Origin: DATCYZ01 sp036526195
Lineage (GTDB): Bacteria > Pseudomonadota > Gammaproteobacteria > Burkholderiales > SG8-39
NCBI GenBank assembly: GCA_036526195.1
Contig: DATCYZ010000080.1
Span: 21,733 to 85,732 of the forward strand
DNA length: 64,000 nt
Direction of reading: 5' to 3'
Positions within the stretch are counted from its first letter, which is position 1. Each line of letters opens with the position of its first letter. The notes under the pieces were generated by a model. That model was given only the letters and a program-made list of their open reading frames with translations. It had not been told where the DNA came from and ran no database searches. The position numbers were made by a program, and so were the translations under genes. This document shows, piece by piece, positions 47,031-55,830 of the stretch.

Positions 47031-48057
47031 GTTCGAGGTAGCCGCGCCCAGCGGGCGCGCCGCCTTCGGCGCGCGCGCGCACCGCGCCCTCCCAGTAGAT
47101 CGTCCCGGTGCTCGAGCGCGAATCGAGTTCCTGGTCGTCCATCAGCGGCTCGAGCACCCAGCGCTGCGTGCCAACCGAGACCCGCATCGCCACCGGGTAG
47201 TCCACGCCGGTGCGCGGCGAGCGCCAGCGGCGCAGCGCGTCGAACTTCACCGCCTCCGGCCCGTGGCTGCGGACGCTGCCGTCGGCGGCGCGCACCGTGG
47301 CACCGGCGTAGTGAACGCCGCCGTCGCGCGCGCGCATGACGAAGGCCATCAGCGCGCCGCCATCCTCGAGGTTGATGCCGATCCAGTCCCAGCCCGCGGC
47401 CTCGGGCGCGAGGTAGGCCTGCGACCATTCGTGGTCCAGCCAGGCGCTGCCGGTCACGCGCCGGCCGCCGGCCAGCCCGCGCACGGTCAACTGCGGCCGG
47501 CTGTAGTAGTGGCTCGCCTCCTGCGGGCGCCGCCCCTTGCGGCTCAGCCCGGCCTCGCCCTGCAGGAGGGGGGATTGCACAGCCTCGCATTCCAGGTCGA
47601 GATCGAAATCGCGCGCCGCGACCCGCGTCCGGTAGCTGCGGCCCTCGAGCGCGAGGCGCCAGTCGTCGATCCAGACCCGCGTCGTGTCGGTGTCGGCCCC
47701 GGCCAGCCCGAGCGCCGTGCGCGCGCTGCGCGCGTCGTGCAGCAGGCGGCCGTGCGCCGGATCGCTCATCGCCGCATGCGCGAACAGGACCTGGCGCAGC
47801 GCGAAGCGGCTGGGATTCGCATCCTCGGCCGGGTTGCGGGTGCGAAAGAAGGTCACCTGGAAGCCGAGCGGCGCCGCGCGTTCGTCCCGCAGCCAGCCGG
47901 TGAGGTACCACCATTCGATGCGGTATTGCGGATGGGCGCCGTGATCGCGCGGAAACACGAGCGCGCGCGGCAGCACCTGCGGGATGCCGGCCGGCGCCGC
48001 CGCCAGCCGCGGTGCGAGCAACGCGGCCGCCATGCCGAAGAACGCGCGACGTCTCAT
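46999..48057 (-). CDS. AttH/carotenoid 1,2-hydratase-like lipocalin protein
   Basis: A 352-residue exported protein of the AttH/CrtC lipocalin-like family. The hallmark YRIEWWYLTGWL lies near residue 46, and GSAWLDHEWSQAYLAPEAAGWDW (in part) holds conserved Trp and His residues. The N-terminus MRRRAFFGMAAALLA looks like a twin-arginine signal. AttH genes usually follow an ABC ATPase and an FtsX-type permease. The permease is present 590 bp upstream, but the ATPase is absent and a gene on the other strand lies between. A lipid or hydrophobic ligand is likely; carotenoid hydration is not implied. Confidence 0.87.
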   Translation of the reverse strand: MRRRAFFGMAAALLAPRLAAAPAGIPQVLPRALVFPRDHGAHPQYRIEWWYLTGWLRDERAAPLGFQVTFFRTRNPAEDANPSRFALRQVLFAHAAMSDPAHGRLLHDARSARTALGLAGADTDTTRVWIDDWRLALEGRSYRTRVAARDFDLDLECEAVQSPLLQGEAGLSRKGRRPQEASHYYSRPQLTVRGLAGGRRVTGSAWLDHEWSQAYLAPEAAGWDWIGINLEDGGALMAFVMRARDGGVHYAGATVRAADGSVRSHGPEAVKFDALRRWRSPRTGVDYPVAMRVSVGTQRWVLEPLMDDQELDSRSSTGTIYWEGAVRARAEGGAPAGRGYLELTGYWKPMRL

Positions 48058-48151
48058 GACAAGAGGCTAGCAGGGATCGCCGGACGGCTTTGCGCGCGGA
48101 CGCCCGGAGCGGGTACCCTCTGGGCGATCGTCCCCAAGCCCGCGCCAGCGC

Positions 48152-48640
48152 ATGACCGACCTGTTCACCAAGTACAACCGCTATGGCGTCGTCCGCATGC
48201 CCGGCTGGTTCTTCCTCGCCGTGGCCTGGGAAGCGCGGTACTGGATCCTGTCGCTGGCCGCCGCCGCCAGCGTGCGCCGCACGCCCGACGCCGCGCGCCT
48301 GCTTGGCAGCGACGGGATCCCGTGGTTCCACCTTGCGATGGAAGCGCCGGTGCTGCTGCTCGCCTACGCGGCGATGAACCGGGATCCGCAGTGCGGCCCC
48401 TTCCTGCGCGCCGTCTGGCATCGCGGCCGCGAACTCATCGCGCTGACCGCCGCCATCAACATCGGCTGGGTCGGCTGGCACCTCGCGCACGTCGCGCACT
48501 GGAAGCCCATGCCGGACAACCTGCTGGTGCTTGGCGCGCTGATCGACGTCGCGGTGGCGCTCGCGGTCTGGAAAGCCGCGGCTTCGCGCGAGCTTTTTTC
48601 CGAGTTCCCGGCGCCGCCGTCCGCCGACGCGAAGCCCTGA
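48152..48640 (+). CDS. DUF2919-like membrane protein
   Basis: A 162-residue protein with about four hydrophobic segments (around 20-40, 60-78, 90-110 and 122-142). The N-terminus YNRYGVVRMPGWFFLAVAWEARYW is suggestive of the DUF2919/YfeZ family, so I name it tentatively. It is encoded on the opposite strand between the AttH-like gene and the FtsX-type permease gene. It ends 6 bp before the convergent permease stop. No function can be given. Confidence 0.65.
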   Translation: MTDLFTKYNRYGVVRMPGWFFLAVAWEARYWILSLAAAASVRRTPDAARLLGSDGIPWFHLAMEAPVLLLAYAAMNRDPQCGPFLRAVWHRGRELIALTAAINIGWVGWHLAHVAHWKPMPDNLLVLGALIDVAVALAVWKAAASRELFSEFPAPPSADAKP

Positions 48641-48646
48641 GCCGCC

Positions 48647-51166
48647 CTACCAGTCTTCCTTCACCGCCGCCACCGGCCCCTGCCCGGTGGCTTCGCGCCC
48701 CGACCACCACGCGGTGAGCGCGGACAGCGCGACCAGCGCGAGCGAAAACCCCGCCAGCACGCCCCAGGGCGGGTGCAGGTCCATGCTCCAGTGGAAGGAC
48801 TGCCGGTTGACCACGTGGATCAGCACCAGGCTGATCGCGCCGCCGACCGCCAGTCCCACGGCGGCGCCGAGCGCGGCGAGCAGCACGCCCTCGGTGGCGA
48901 GCATCGCACCGACCTGGCGCCGCGTCATGCCGAGGTGGCGCAGCACGCCGAACTCGCGCCGGCGCGCGAGCACCACCGCGCCGAGGCTCGAGGACAGGCC
49001 GAACAGGCCGACCAGCACCGCGACTGCCTCGATCGCGTAGGTGACGGCGAAGCTGCGGTCGAAGACCGAAAGCGACAGCACGCGGATTTCGCCCGGGTCG
49101 GCGATCTCGAGCTGCGCGCCGCCGGGCAGATCGCGCAGCGCCTGCATCACCTGCGCCGGCGGCGTCCCCGGCGCAAGCCAGAGCGCCGCATCGTTCGAGC
49201 GCGTGTCGCCGGTCATCGCGATGTAGTCGTCGCGACGCATCACCAGCGCGCCGTGCTGGCGCGCGTAGTCGCGCCACACGCCGGCGACCATCACCTCGCG
49301 CAGCGTGCCGCCGAGCGGAATCGAGACGCGCGCGCCCGGTCTCCAGTGCTGCAGGTCCGCGATCGCCTCGCTCACCCACACCGGCGGCGGATCGCCCGCC
49401 TCGCGCGGCGCGTCGACCCCCACCCGCGGCAGGCGCGGCCCCTCCGGCCCGCTGTCGCGCGCGATCAGCGACACCGCGTCGCGTTGCGGGTCGACGCGCA
49501 CGCGCGCGCTGCGCAGGAACTCGACCCGCTCGAGCCCGGGCAATGCACGCACCGCGCGCTCGAAGGCCGGGTCGAGGAACGCGGTCTCGCCCGCGTGCGA
49601 GCTGCGGAAATACAGATCCGCCGGCAGCACCTCGGTCAGCCAGTCATCCACCGACTGCCGGAACGAGGCCACCATGATCGCCATCGCCGCCATCAGCGCG
49701 AAGCTGGTGACGATGGCCGCGAGGCTGATCATCGCCTGGCCCGGGGCGCCGCGCAGTTGCGCCGCCGCCAGCGACAGCACCGGGTGGCGCGGCTGCAGGC
49801 GCAGCGCGACGCGCGACTGCAGCAGGGCCGGCATCAGCGCGATGGCGCCGGTCAGCAGGCAGGCGATCGACAGGTAGCCGAACAGCGGCACCCCACCGAC
49901 CGGGCCGGCGAAGGCGCTGGCCGTGCCGACCGCGAGCAGGAGCAGGCCGGGCCAGAGCCGCGCGCTGCGCGCGAACAGCGTCTGCTCGTCGCCCGCCTTC
50001 AGCGCGCGCGCCGCCGGACGCGCCGCGGCATCCAGCGCCGGCAGCAACGCGCCGGCAAGCGCCACCGCCGTGCCGAGCGCGGCATAGCCAAGCGCGGCGA
50101 GCGGCGGAAACGGCACCTGTGGCGCGAGGCCGCGAAACATCCCGGCGCCAAGGTCGGCGCCGGACACCCGCACCGCGAGTTGCGCGAGCCAGTAGCCGAG
50201 CACGAGGCCCGCGACGCTCCCCGCGACGCCAAGCGCCCCCGCCTCCAGCAGCACCAGCCGGCGCAGGCCGGCGCGTTCGAGCCCGAGCGCGCGCAACAAG
50301 GCGTGCTCGCCGCGGCGGCGGGTCATCTCGAGGGATTGCGCGGAGAACACCAGGAACCCGCCGGTAAAAAGCGCCACCAGCGCGAGCACGTTCAGGTTCA
50401 CGCGGTAGGCGCGCGAAGGATCAGCGCTCGCCCGCGTCGCCTCCTCCGGGGCGCGCACCGCCACGCCGGGGGGCAGCAGCGGCGCGATCCGCGCGCGCAC
50501 CGCGGCGACGCTCGCGCCGGGGGCGAGGCGCAGGTCGATCCGGTTCAGCAGGCCGAGCCGGTCCAGCCGCCATTGCGCCGTGGCGATGTCGGTCAGCGCG
50601 GCAACGCCGGGCAGCGCGCCTTCCGGCAGCACCCCCGCCACCTTCAGGTCGAGTCGCTCAAGCCCGACCGCCAGCGCAAGCCGGTCGTCCTTGCCGAGGC
50701 CGAGGGCCGCAGCGGCGCCGGCCGAAAGCAGCACCGTGTCCGGCGACAGCAGCGCGAGTCGCAGGGCCGGGTCGGCGCCGAACAGGGTGGGCTGGATCAG
50801 TCCGGCACGCAGCACGTCCAGCCCGAGGAGGCGGATTGCCGCCGGCCCCCGGCGGTCCGCGCCGGTCCCGCGCCCGGCAAGGCCGGCCGACAGGTCGAGC
50901 CCCGGGCTCGCCACGGCCACCCCCTCAAGCCGCGCGACCGCGGCAAACACCGTCTCGTCGAATCCGCCGCGCCCGCCGCGCACCTCGAGGTCGGCCTCGC
51001 CCGCCACCGCGCGCACCGCAGCGGCCAGTTCCTCCACGGCGGCGCGGTTCACCAGGTGCACGCCGAAGCCCAGCGCGACGCCGAGCGCGATCCCCGCCAT
51101 GGAGAGCAGCGTTCGCCCGCGCTGGTGCGCAAAGCGGGCGTTCAGCAGGACGAGCAGGCGCAGCAT
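48647..51166 (-). CDS. FtsX-type ABC transporter permease
   Basis: An 839-residue protein with about 10 membrane spans and two FtsX domains (around residues 255-375 and 715-835). Large MacB-PCD-like periplasmic domains lie after the first helix and in the second half. The N-terminus RTLLSMAGIALGVALGFGVHLVN is family-typical, as is ARRREFGVLRHLGMTRRQVGAML. Such fused permeases work with a cytoplasmic ATPase and the AttH lipocalin in lipid or lipoprotein-like export. The ATPase gene is not in the adjacent DNA. The gene diverges from the thioredoxin-like gene with 34 bp between. Confidence 0.9.
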   Translation of the reverse strand: MLRLLVLLNARFAHQRGRTLLSMAGIALGVALGFGVHLVNRAAVEELAAAVRAVAGEADLEVRGGRGGFDETVFAAVARLEGVAVASPGLDLSAGLAGRGTGADRRGPAAIRLLGLDVLRAGLIQPTLFGADPALRLALLSPDTVLLSAGAAAALGLGKDDRLALAVGLERLDLKVAGVLPEGALPGVAALTDIATAQWRLDRLGLLNRIDLRLAPGASVAAVRARIAPLLPPGVAVRAPEEATRASADPSRAYRVNLNVLALVALFTGGFLVFSAQSLEMTRRRGEHALLRALGLERAGLRRLVLLEAGALGVAGSVAGLVLGYWLAQLAVRVSGADLGAGMFRGLAPQVPFPPLAALGYAALGTAVALAGALLPALDAAARPAARALKAGDEQTLFARSARLWPGLLLLAVGTASAFAGPVGGVPLFGYLSIACLLTGAIALMPALLQSRVALRLQPRHPVLSLAAAQLRGAPGQAMISLAAIVTSFALMAAMAIMVASFRQSVDDWLTEVLPADLYFRSSHAGETAFLDPAFERAVRALPGLERVEFLRSARVRVDPQRDAVSLIARDSGPEGPRLPRVGVDAPREAGDPPPVWVSEAIADLQHWRPGARVSIPLGGTLREVMVAGVWRDYARQHGALVMRRDDYIAMTGDTRSNDAALWLAPGTPPAQVMQALRDLPGGAQLEIADPGEIRVLSLSVFDRSFAVTYAIEAVAVLVGLFGLSSSLGAVVLARRREFGVLRHLGMTRRQVGAMLATEGVLLAALGAAVGLAVGGAISLVLIHVVNRQSFHWSMDLHPPWGVLAGFSLALVALSALTAWWSGREATGQGPVAAVKEDW

Positions 51167-51188
51167 GGTCTCGGGTGTCGGGCCCTAC

Positions 51189-51194
51189 TATACT
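51189..51194 (+). promoter_or_regulatory. Possible -10 element (TATACT) close to thioredoxin-like start
   Basis: The hexamer lies 6 bp upstream of the ATG at 51201, so a transcript from here would be leaderless or the box is fortuitous. No -35 is evident. Confidence 0.2.
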
Positions 51195-51200
51195 CAGGGC

Positions 51201-52205
51201 ATGCTGCGCGCCCTGCTCGCCCTGACGCTTGCGCTCGCCGCCCTCGCCGCGCCGGCGCAGGTCGCGAGCCCGCACGCCATCGAGATCCCCCACTGGTTCA
51301 CCGAGACCTTCCTCGACCTGCGCGAGGACGTGCGCGATGCCGCGAAACAGGGCAAGCGCGTGATGCTGTACTTCGGGCAGGACGGCTGCCCCTATTGCAG
51401 CGCGCTGATGCAGACGAACTTCCGCGACCCGAAGCTGGTCGAGAAGACGCGGCGCCACGTGGTGGCCATCGCGCTCAACATCTGGGGCGATCGCGAAGTC
51501 ACCACGCTCGAGGGCAAGCCGATGCGCGAGAAGGACCTCGCGCGCCACATGAAGGTGCAGTTCACCCCCACGCTCATCTTCCTCGACGAGAAGGGCAGCG
51601 TGGTGCTGCGCCTGAACGGCTACTACCCGCCGCACCGGCTCGATGCCGCGCTCGACTGGGTCGGCGGCCGCATGGAAACGAAGCAGCCCTTCGCCGAGTA
51701 CATGAAGACCGCGGTCAAGGAGTCCGCCAGCGAGCGCCTGCACGACCAGCCCTTCTTCATCGGCCTGCCGCACGACCTGCGGCGCAAGCCCGGCGGCAGG
51801 CCGCTCGCGGTGCTGTTCGAGACCAACTTCTGCAGCGGCTGCGACGAGATGCACAGAGAAGGCTTTCGCCGCAGCGAGGTGCTGGCCGAAGTGGTGAAGT
51901 TCGACGTGGTGCGCCTGCACGTCGGCGCCGCGGTGCCGGTGACCCCGCCTGTCGGCAAGACCGTCATGGCCGACGCCTGGGCGCGCACGCTCAAGGTGGC
52001 CTACACCCCGACCATCGTCTTCTTCGATACCAACGGTCGCGAGGCCTTCCGCATCGAGGCCTACGTGCGGCCCTTCCACCTCGCCGGCGCCTTCGCCTAC
52101 GTCTCGAGCGGCGCCTACGCCAAGGAACCCTCCTTCCAGCGCTTCCTCCAGGCGCGCACCGAACACCTGCGCGAACGCGGCCAGCACGTCGACCTCTGGA
52201 AGTAG
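51201..52205 (+). CDS. Exported protein with two thioredoxin-like domains
   Basis: A 334-residue periplasmic protein with a signal peptide (1-20, APAQVAS). Two thioredoxin folds follow in tandem. Domain 1 (about 30-170) has the redox motif CPYC in GQDGCPYCSALMQTNF; domain 2 (about 180-310) has CSGC in FETNFCSGCDEMHREGF. Both have the cis-Pro region (VQFTPTLIFLDEKG and VAYTPTIVFFDTNG). The end of domain 2 (YVSSGAYAKEPSFQRF) resembles the end of the single-domain protein at 34.2 kb (YVASGAYRTQTFAQY), so they are paralogues. A disulfide reductase role in the periplasm is likely. The four-copy palindromic repeat follows directly. Confidence 0.83.
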   Translation: MLRALLALTLALAALAAPAQVASPHAIEIPHWFTETFLDLREDVRDAAKQGKRVMLYFGQDGCPYCSALMQTNFRDPKLVEKTRRHVVAIALNIWGDREVTTLEGKPMREKDLARHMKVQFTPTLIFLDEKGSVVLRLNGYYPPHRLDAALDWVGGRMETKQPFAEYMKTAVKESASERLHDQPFFIGLPHDLRRKPGGRPLAVLFETNFCSGCDEMHREGFRRSEVLAEVVKFDVVRLHVGAAVPVTPPVGKTVMADAWARTLKVAYTPTIVFFDTNGREAFRIEAYVRPFHLAGAFAYVSSGAYAKEPSFQRFLQARTEHLRERGQHVDLWK

Positions 52206-52206
52206 C

Positions 52207-52369
52207 AAAAAGGGGTCTGACTCCTTTTCCTGCGACGGCGGCGGATAAAAAAGGGGTCAGACCCCTTTTCCGGGACGGCAACTCAAGACGGGCGCCTGGC
52301 CTTCTGGAAAAGGGGTCTGACCCCTTTTTTTGGCTCGGGCCTCAGCGGAAAAGGGGTCTGACCCCTTTT
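52207..52369. repeat. Four-copy palindromic repeat cluster
   Basis: Four copies lie at 52207-52228, 52247-52269, 52308-52331 and 52349-52369. The consensus has 10-bp arms AAAAGGGGTC and GACCCCTTTT around a single central T (copies 3 and 4) or A (copy 2). Copy 1 has one mismatch (GACTCC). Spacers are 18, 38 and 17 bp. The cluster fills the gap between two convergent genes, and its last base is 2 bp from the TauD stop. Each copy can form a stem with a T run on either strand, so the cluster may act as a two-way terminator. Its size and multiplicity also fit a dispersed REP-type element. Confidence 0.9.
52308..52331. terminator. Likely bidirectional intrinsic terminator
   Basis: Copy 3 of the palindrome has a GGGGTC/GACCCC stem followed by seven T on the plus strand and four on the minus strand. 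This suits Rho-independent termination of the thioredoxin-like gene and of the convergent dioxygenase gene. The prediction is from sequence alone. Confidence 0.6.
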
Positions 52370-52370
52370 C

Positions 52371-53204
52371 TCAGGCCGGAACGTCGCCCTCGAGGGTGAT
52401 GCGGTGCATCAGGCGGCGGTAGCCGTGGTAGTCGTTGACCGGGTTGTGCTGGGTGCAGCGGTTGTCCCACAGCGCCAGCGAACCCGGGCGCCAGGCGAAG
52501 CGGCAGGTGAACTCGGGGCGCACCTGGTGGCGGCAGAGGTACTCGAGCAGCGGCGCGCTTTCCTCGGAGGTCATGCCGACGAAGCGCTCGGTGTGCGCGA
52601 TGTTCACGTACAGCGCCTTGCGCCCGGTCTCCGGGTGAGTGCGCGCCACCGGGTGCTCGGCGACGTATTCCTTCTTCGCTTCGCTGCGCCCGTCGGTCGA
52701 AATGCGGTCCTCGCGCGTGCGCGTGACGTCGGCGCGCGATGAGGTGTTCACGGCGCGCAGGCCCTCGAGCATCCTGCGCATGCCCTCGGAGAGCGTCTCC
52801 CAGGCCAGATACATGTTCGCGAACAGCGTGTCGCCGCCCACCGGCGGCAGCTCGCGCGCGAGCAGCATCGAGGCCATCGGCGGACGCTCGAGGTACGCGG
52901 TATCGCTGTGCCAGATGCCGCCGAAGTTCTGCTTCTCGTGCTCGAGTTTCTTCACCTCGATGATCTTCGGGTAGCCCTCGATGCCCTTGACGAAGGGATA
53001 CTCGATCGGCGTGCCAAAGCTGCGGGCAAAGGCCATGTAGCGCTCCGCGTCCAGCATCTGGTCGCGGAAGAACAGGACCCCGTGCTCGAGCCAGGCCGCG
53101 CGCAGCGCGCGGACGGTCTCCGGCGGGTGCGCCTGCCCGAGGTCGATGCCGAGGACTTCCGCGCCGAGCGCCCCGGCGACCTTGCGTATTTCGAAATCTG
53201 CCAT
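52371..53204 (-). CDS. TauD/TfdA family dioxygenase
   Basis: A 277-residue Fe(II)/2-oxoglutarate oxygenase. The metal site is His99 and Asp101 in GIWHSDTAYLERPP, with His253 in WDNRCTQHNPVND as the third ligand and Arg262/Arg263 for 2-oxoglutarate. The N-terminal GALGAEVLGIDLGQ and EHGVLFFRDQ are typical of TauD/TfdA enzymes, which cleave taurine, sulfonates or aryloxyacetates by hydroxylation. The substrate cannot be told; no sulfonate transporter is nearby. The gene is single, divergent from htpG with 109 bp between. Confidence 0.9.
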   Translation of the reverse strand: MADFEIRKVAGALGAEVLGIDLGQAHPPETVRALRAAWLEHGVLFFRDQMLDAERYMAFARSFGTPIEYPFVKGIEGYPKIIEVKKLEHEKQNFGGIWHSDTAYLERPPMASMLLARELPPVGGDTLFANMYLAWETLSEGMRRMLEGLRAVNTSSRADVTRTREDRISTDGRSEAKKEYVAEHPVARTHPETGRKALYVNIAHTERFVGMTSEESAPLLEYLCRHQVRPEFTCRFAWRPGSLALWDNRCTQHNPVNDYHGYRRLMHRITLEGDVPA

Positions 53205-53313
53205 GCGCCCACTCTACCGCCCCCCGGGGGCGCTTCCAAGCGCGGGACTTGAAACGCCCGGCGGCCGCCCCCATATCCGGCCCGCCACACACGTACGACA
53301 GGGAGACACGCAG

Positions 53314-55215
53314 ATGGGCGCACCCAAGGAAACCCTCGGATTCCAGGCGGAAGTGAAGCAACTGCTTCACCTGATGATCCATTCGCTCTACAGCAACAAG
53401 GAAATCTTCCTGCGCGAGCTGGTCAGCAACGCGTCCGACGCCTGCGACAAGCTGCGCTTCGAGGCCATTGCCACCCCGGCCCTGCTCGAGGGGCACCCGG
53501 AGCCGGCCCTTCGCATCGGCTTCGACAAGGCGGCCCGCACGGTCACCGTGTCGGACACCGGCATCGGCATGACGCGCGAGGAGGCCATCGAGCACCTCGG
53601 CACCATCGCCCGCTCGGGCACCCGCGAGTTCTTCTCGCGCCTCACCGGGGACCAGCAGAAGGACGCCCAGCTGATCGGCCAGTTCGGCGTCGGCTTCTAC
53701 GCCTCCTTCATCGTCGCCGACCGCGTCACCGTGGTCACGCGGCGCGCCGGCCAGCCGGCCGAGGCGGCGGTGCGCTGGGAAAGCGACGGCAACGGCGAGT
53801 TCACCATCGAGCCGGCCGAGCGCACCGAGTGCGGCACCGACGTCATCCTGCACCTGCGCCCGGAGGAGGACGAGTTCCTTTCCGGCGCGCGGCTGCGCAG
53901 CATCATCACCCGCTACTCGGACCACATCTCGCTGCCGATCCGCATGCAGAAGGAAGCCTGGGACAAGGACGCGGGCGAGATGAAGCTCTCCGACGAGCTC
54001 GAGACCGTGAACCAGGCCTCGGCCCTGTGGTCGCGGCCGAAGTCGGAGATCACGGAAGAACAGTACAAGGCCTTCTACAAGCACGTCTCGCACGACTTCG
54101 GCGAGCCGCTCGCCTGGACCCACAACCGCGTCGAGGGACGCAGCGAGTACGTGCAGCTACTCTACATCCCGGAGCGCGCGCCCTTCGACCTGTGGGACCG
54201 CCAGCAGCGCCGCGGCCTGCGGCTCTACGTGCGCCGCGTCTTCATCATGGAGGACGCCGAGCAGCTGCTGCCCGCCTACCTGCGCTTCGTGCGCGGCGTG
54301 ATCGATTCCAACGACCTGCCGCTCAACGTCTCGCGCGAGATGCTGCAGGAATCGCGCGACGTGAAGGCGATCCGCGAGGGCAGCGCGAAGCGCGTGCTGT
54401 CGATGATCGAGGACCTCGCGGAGAACGACAAGGACAGGTTCACGACGTTCTGGAAGGCCTTCGGCCAGGTGCTCAAGGAAGGCATCGGCGAAGACGGGGG
54501 CAACCGCGAGCGCATCGCCAAGCTGCTGCGCTTCGCCTCGACGCACGACGACGCCGCGGGGCAAGTGGTGTCGCTCGCCGAGTACATCGGCCGCATGAAG
54601 GACGGCCAGACGGCGATCTACTACGTCACCGCCGACACCCACGATGCGGCGAAGAGCAGCCCGCACCTGGAGATCTTCCGCAAGAAGGGCATCGAGGTGC
54701 TGCTGCTCTCGGAACGGGTCGACGAATGGATGGTGAGCTTCCTCACGGAGTTCGAGGGCAAGGCGCTCGAATCGGTGGCCAAGGGCGACCTCGACCTCGG
54801 CGCGCTGGCCGACGCCACCGAGAAGGAGGCCCAGGAGAAGACCGCGGAGGAGTTCAAGGACCTCGTCGGCAAGGTGAAGGAGGCGCTCGGCGAGAAAGTG
54901 AAGGAGGTGCGCGTCACCTTCCGGCTTACCGACTCGCCCGCCTGCCTGGTCGCTGAGGCGCACGAGATGAGCGGCCACCTGCAACGCCTGCTGAAGGCCG
55001 CCGGACAGGCGGCCCCGGCCTCGCAGCCGATCCTGGAACTCAACCCCGGCCACCCGCTGGTGGCGCGCCTGAAGCCGGAGGATCCCCAACTCGCCGACTG
55101 GTCGATGCTGCTGCTCGAACAGGCGATGCTGGCCGAGGGCGGCAAGCTGGACGACCCGGCGGCCTTCGTGCGCAGGGTGAACGCGATGCTGCTGGGGGCG
55201 ACGCCGGGGGCCTGA
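53314..55215 (+). CDS. htpG: Chaperone HtpG (Hsp90)
   Basis: A 633-residue Hsp90. The N-terminal GHKL ATPase domain has ELVSNASDACDKLRF, VSDTGIGMTREEAIEHLGTI and GQFGVGFYASFIVAD. The middle domain has FIMEDAEQLLPAYLRFVRGV and SNDLPLNVSREMLQ, and the C-terminal dimer domain follows. GGGAGA precedes the start at 53314; a longer in-frame reading upstream is not homologous. The length is normal. A dnaK-type heat-shock promoter could not be identified in the 109-bp gap. Confidence 0.97.
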   Translation: MGAPKETLGFQAEVKQLLHLMIHSLYSNKEIFLRELVSNASDACDKLRFEAIATPALLEGHPEPALRIGFDKAARTVTVSDTGIGMTREEAIEHLGTIARSGTREFFSRLTGDQQKDAQLIGQFGVGFYASFIVADRVTVVTRRAGQPAEAAVRWESDGNGEFTIEPAERTECGTDVILHLRPEEDEFLSGARLRSIITRYSDHISLPIRMQKEAWDKDAGEMKLSDELETVNQASALWSRPKSEITEEQYKAFYKHVSHDFGEPLAWTHNRVEGRSEYVQLLYIPERAPFDLWDRQQRRGLRLYVRRVFIMEDAEQLLPAYLRFVRGVIDSNDLPLNVSREMLQESRDVKAIREGSAKRVLSMIEDLAENDKDRFTTFWKAFGQVLKEGIGEDGGNRERIAKLLRFASTHDDAAGQVVSLAEYIGRMKDGQTAIYYVTADTHDAAKSSPHLEIFRKKGIEVLLLSERVDEWMVSFLTEFEGKALESVAKGDLDLGALADATEKEAQEKTAEEFKDLVGKVKEALGEKVKEVRVTFRLTDSPACLVAEAHEMSGHLQRLLKAAGQAAPASQPILELNPGHPLVARLKPEDPQLADWSMLLLEQAMLAEGGKLDDPAAFVRRVNAMLLGATPGA

Positions 55216-55240
55216 ACCTGCGCCGGACGCCGGCGACCGC

Positions 55241-55816
55241 CTAAACCAGCCCGTCCACGCCCTTCAGGTCCTGGTGCGCGAGCCCGCCGACGCGCGCGTT
55301 CAGCCGTCCGCGGTTGGCGAAAACCAGGATCACCGCGATCTCGTCGGCCTGCGGGGTGTCGGGCAGCGCGAGGCTCATGCCGTCGTAGTGCGAGCGAACG
55401 TAGAGCGCGTCCTTGCAGTTCATCGGGATGTCGATGAGCGTTCCCGGCCCCGCCACCTTGGTCATCGAGGAGATCCACGCCTTGCCGCCGATCAGCGCGC
55501 GCAGCGGTTCGGCGAAGATGTTGGTGAGCAGCGCATTCGCGTGTTCCTGTTCGCCCGCGAGCCCCACCAGCGCGCCCTTGCCCACCCCCTCGGGCTTGTA
55601 GGGCGCAAGCCCCTCGAGCGCCAGTTCGCCGAGCAACTGGCCGAGCGCGGCGCTGCCGGTCACCAGCGGCGCGAGGTCCTCGACGTAGCGCCCGGCGAGC
55701 GGGTTCTCGATCACCGCCACCGCGGCGACCTTGCGCATCGGCATGTCGGCGCGGCGCTCGGCTTCCTCGCGGCGTTCCTCGACGATGACCTGCGTGCGGC
55801 GGATCTTCAGTTCCAT
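55241..55816 (-). CDS. AA_synth (amino acid synthesis) family protein
   Basis: A 191-residue protein of the AA_synth family (PF06684-like), recognised from the N-terminal IRRTQVIVEERREEAER, the VAAVAVIENPLAGRYVEDL block and the C-terminal YDGMSLALPDTPQADEIAVIL. The family fold relates to the peptidase M-type/BtrG-like group but its reaction is undefined despite the name. It follows the amidohydrolase gene by 14 bp on the same transcript, which is a common pairing in this family. Confidence 0.85.
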   Translation of the reverse strand: MELKIRRTQVIVEERREEAERRADMPMRKVAAVAVIENPLAGRYVEDLAPLVTGSAALGQLLGELALEGLAPYKPEGVGKGALVGLAGEQEHANALLTNIFAEPLRALIGGKAWISSMTKVAGPGTLIDIPMNCKDALYVRSHYDGMSLALPDTPQADEIAVILVFANRGRLNARVGGLAHQDLKGVDGLV

Positions 55817-55830
55817 GCCGGGCTTTCCCC

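Noticed and set aside
52207..52369. Repeat cluster as a small CRISPR array
   Set aside because: Units are self-complementary over their whole length, spacers differ in size (17-38 bp), and no cas genes are present.
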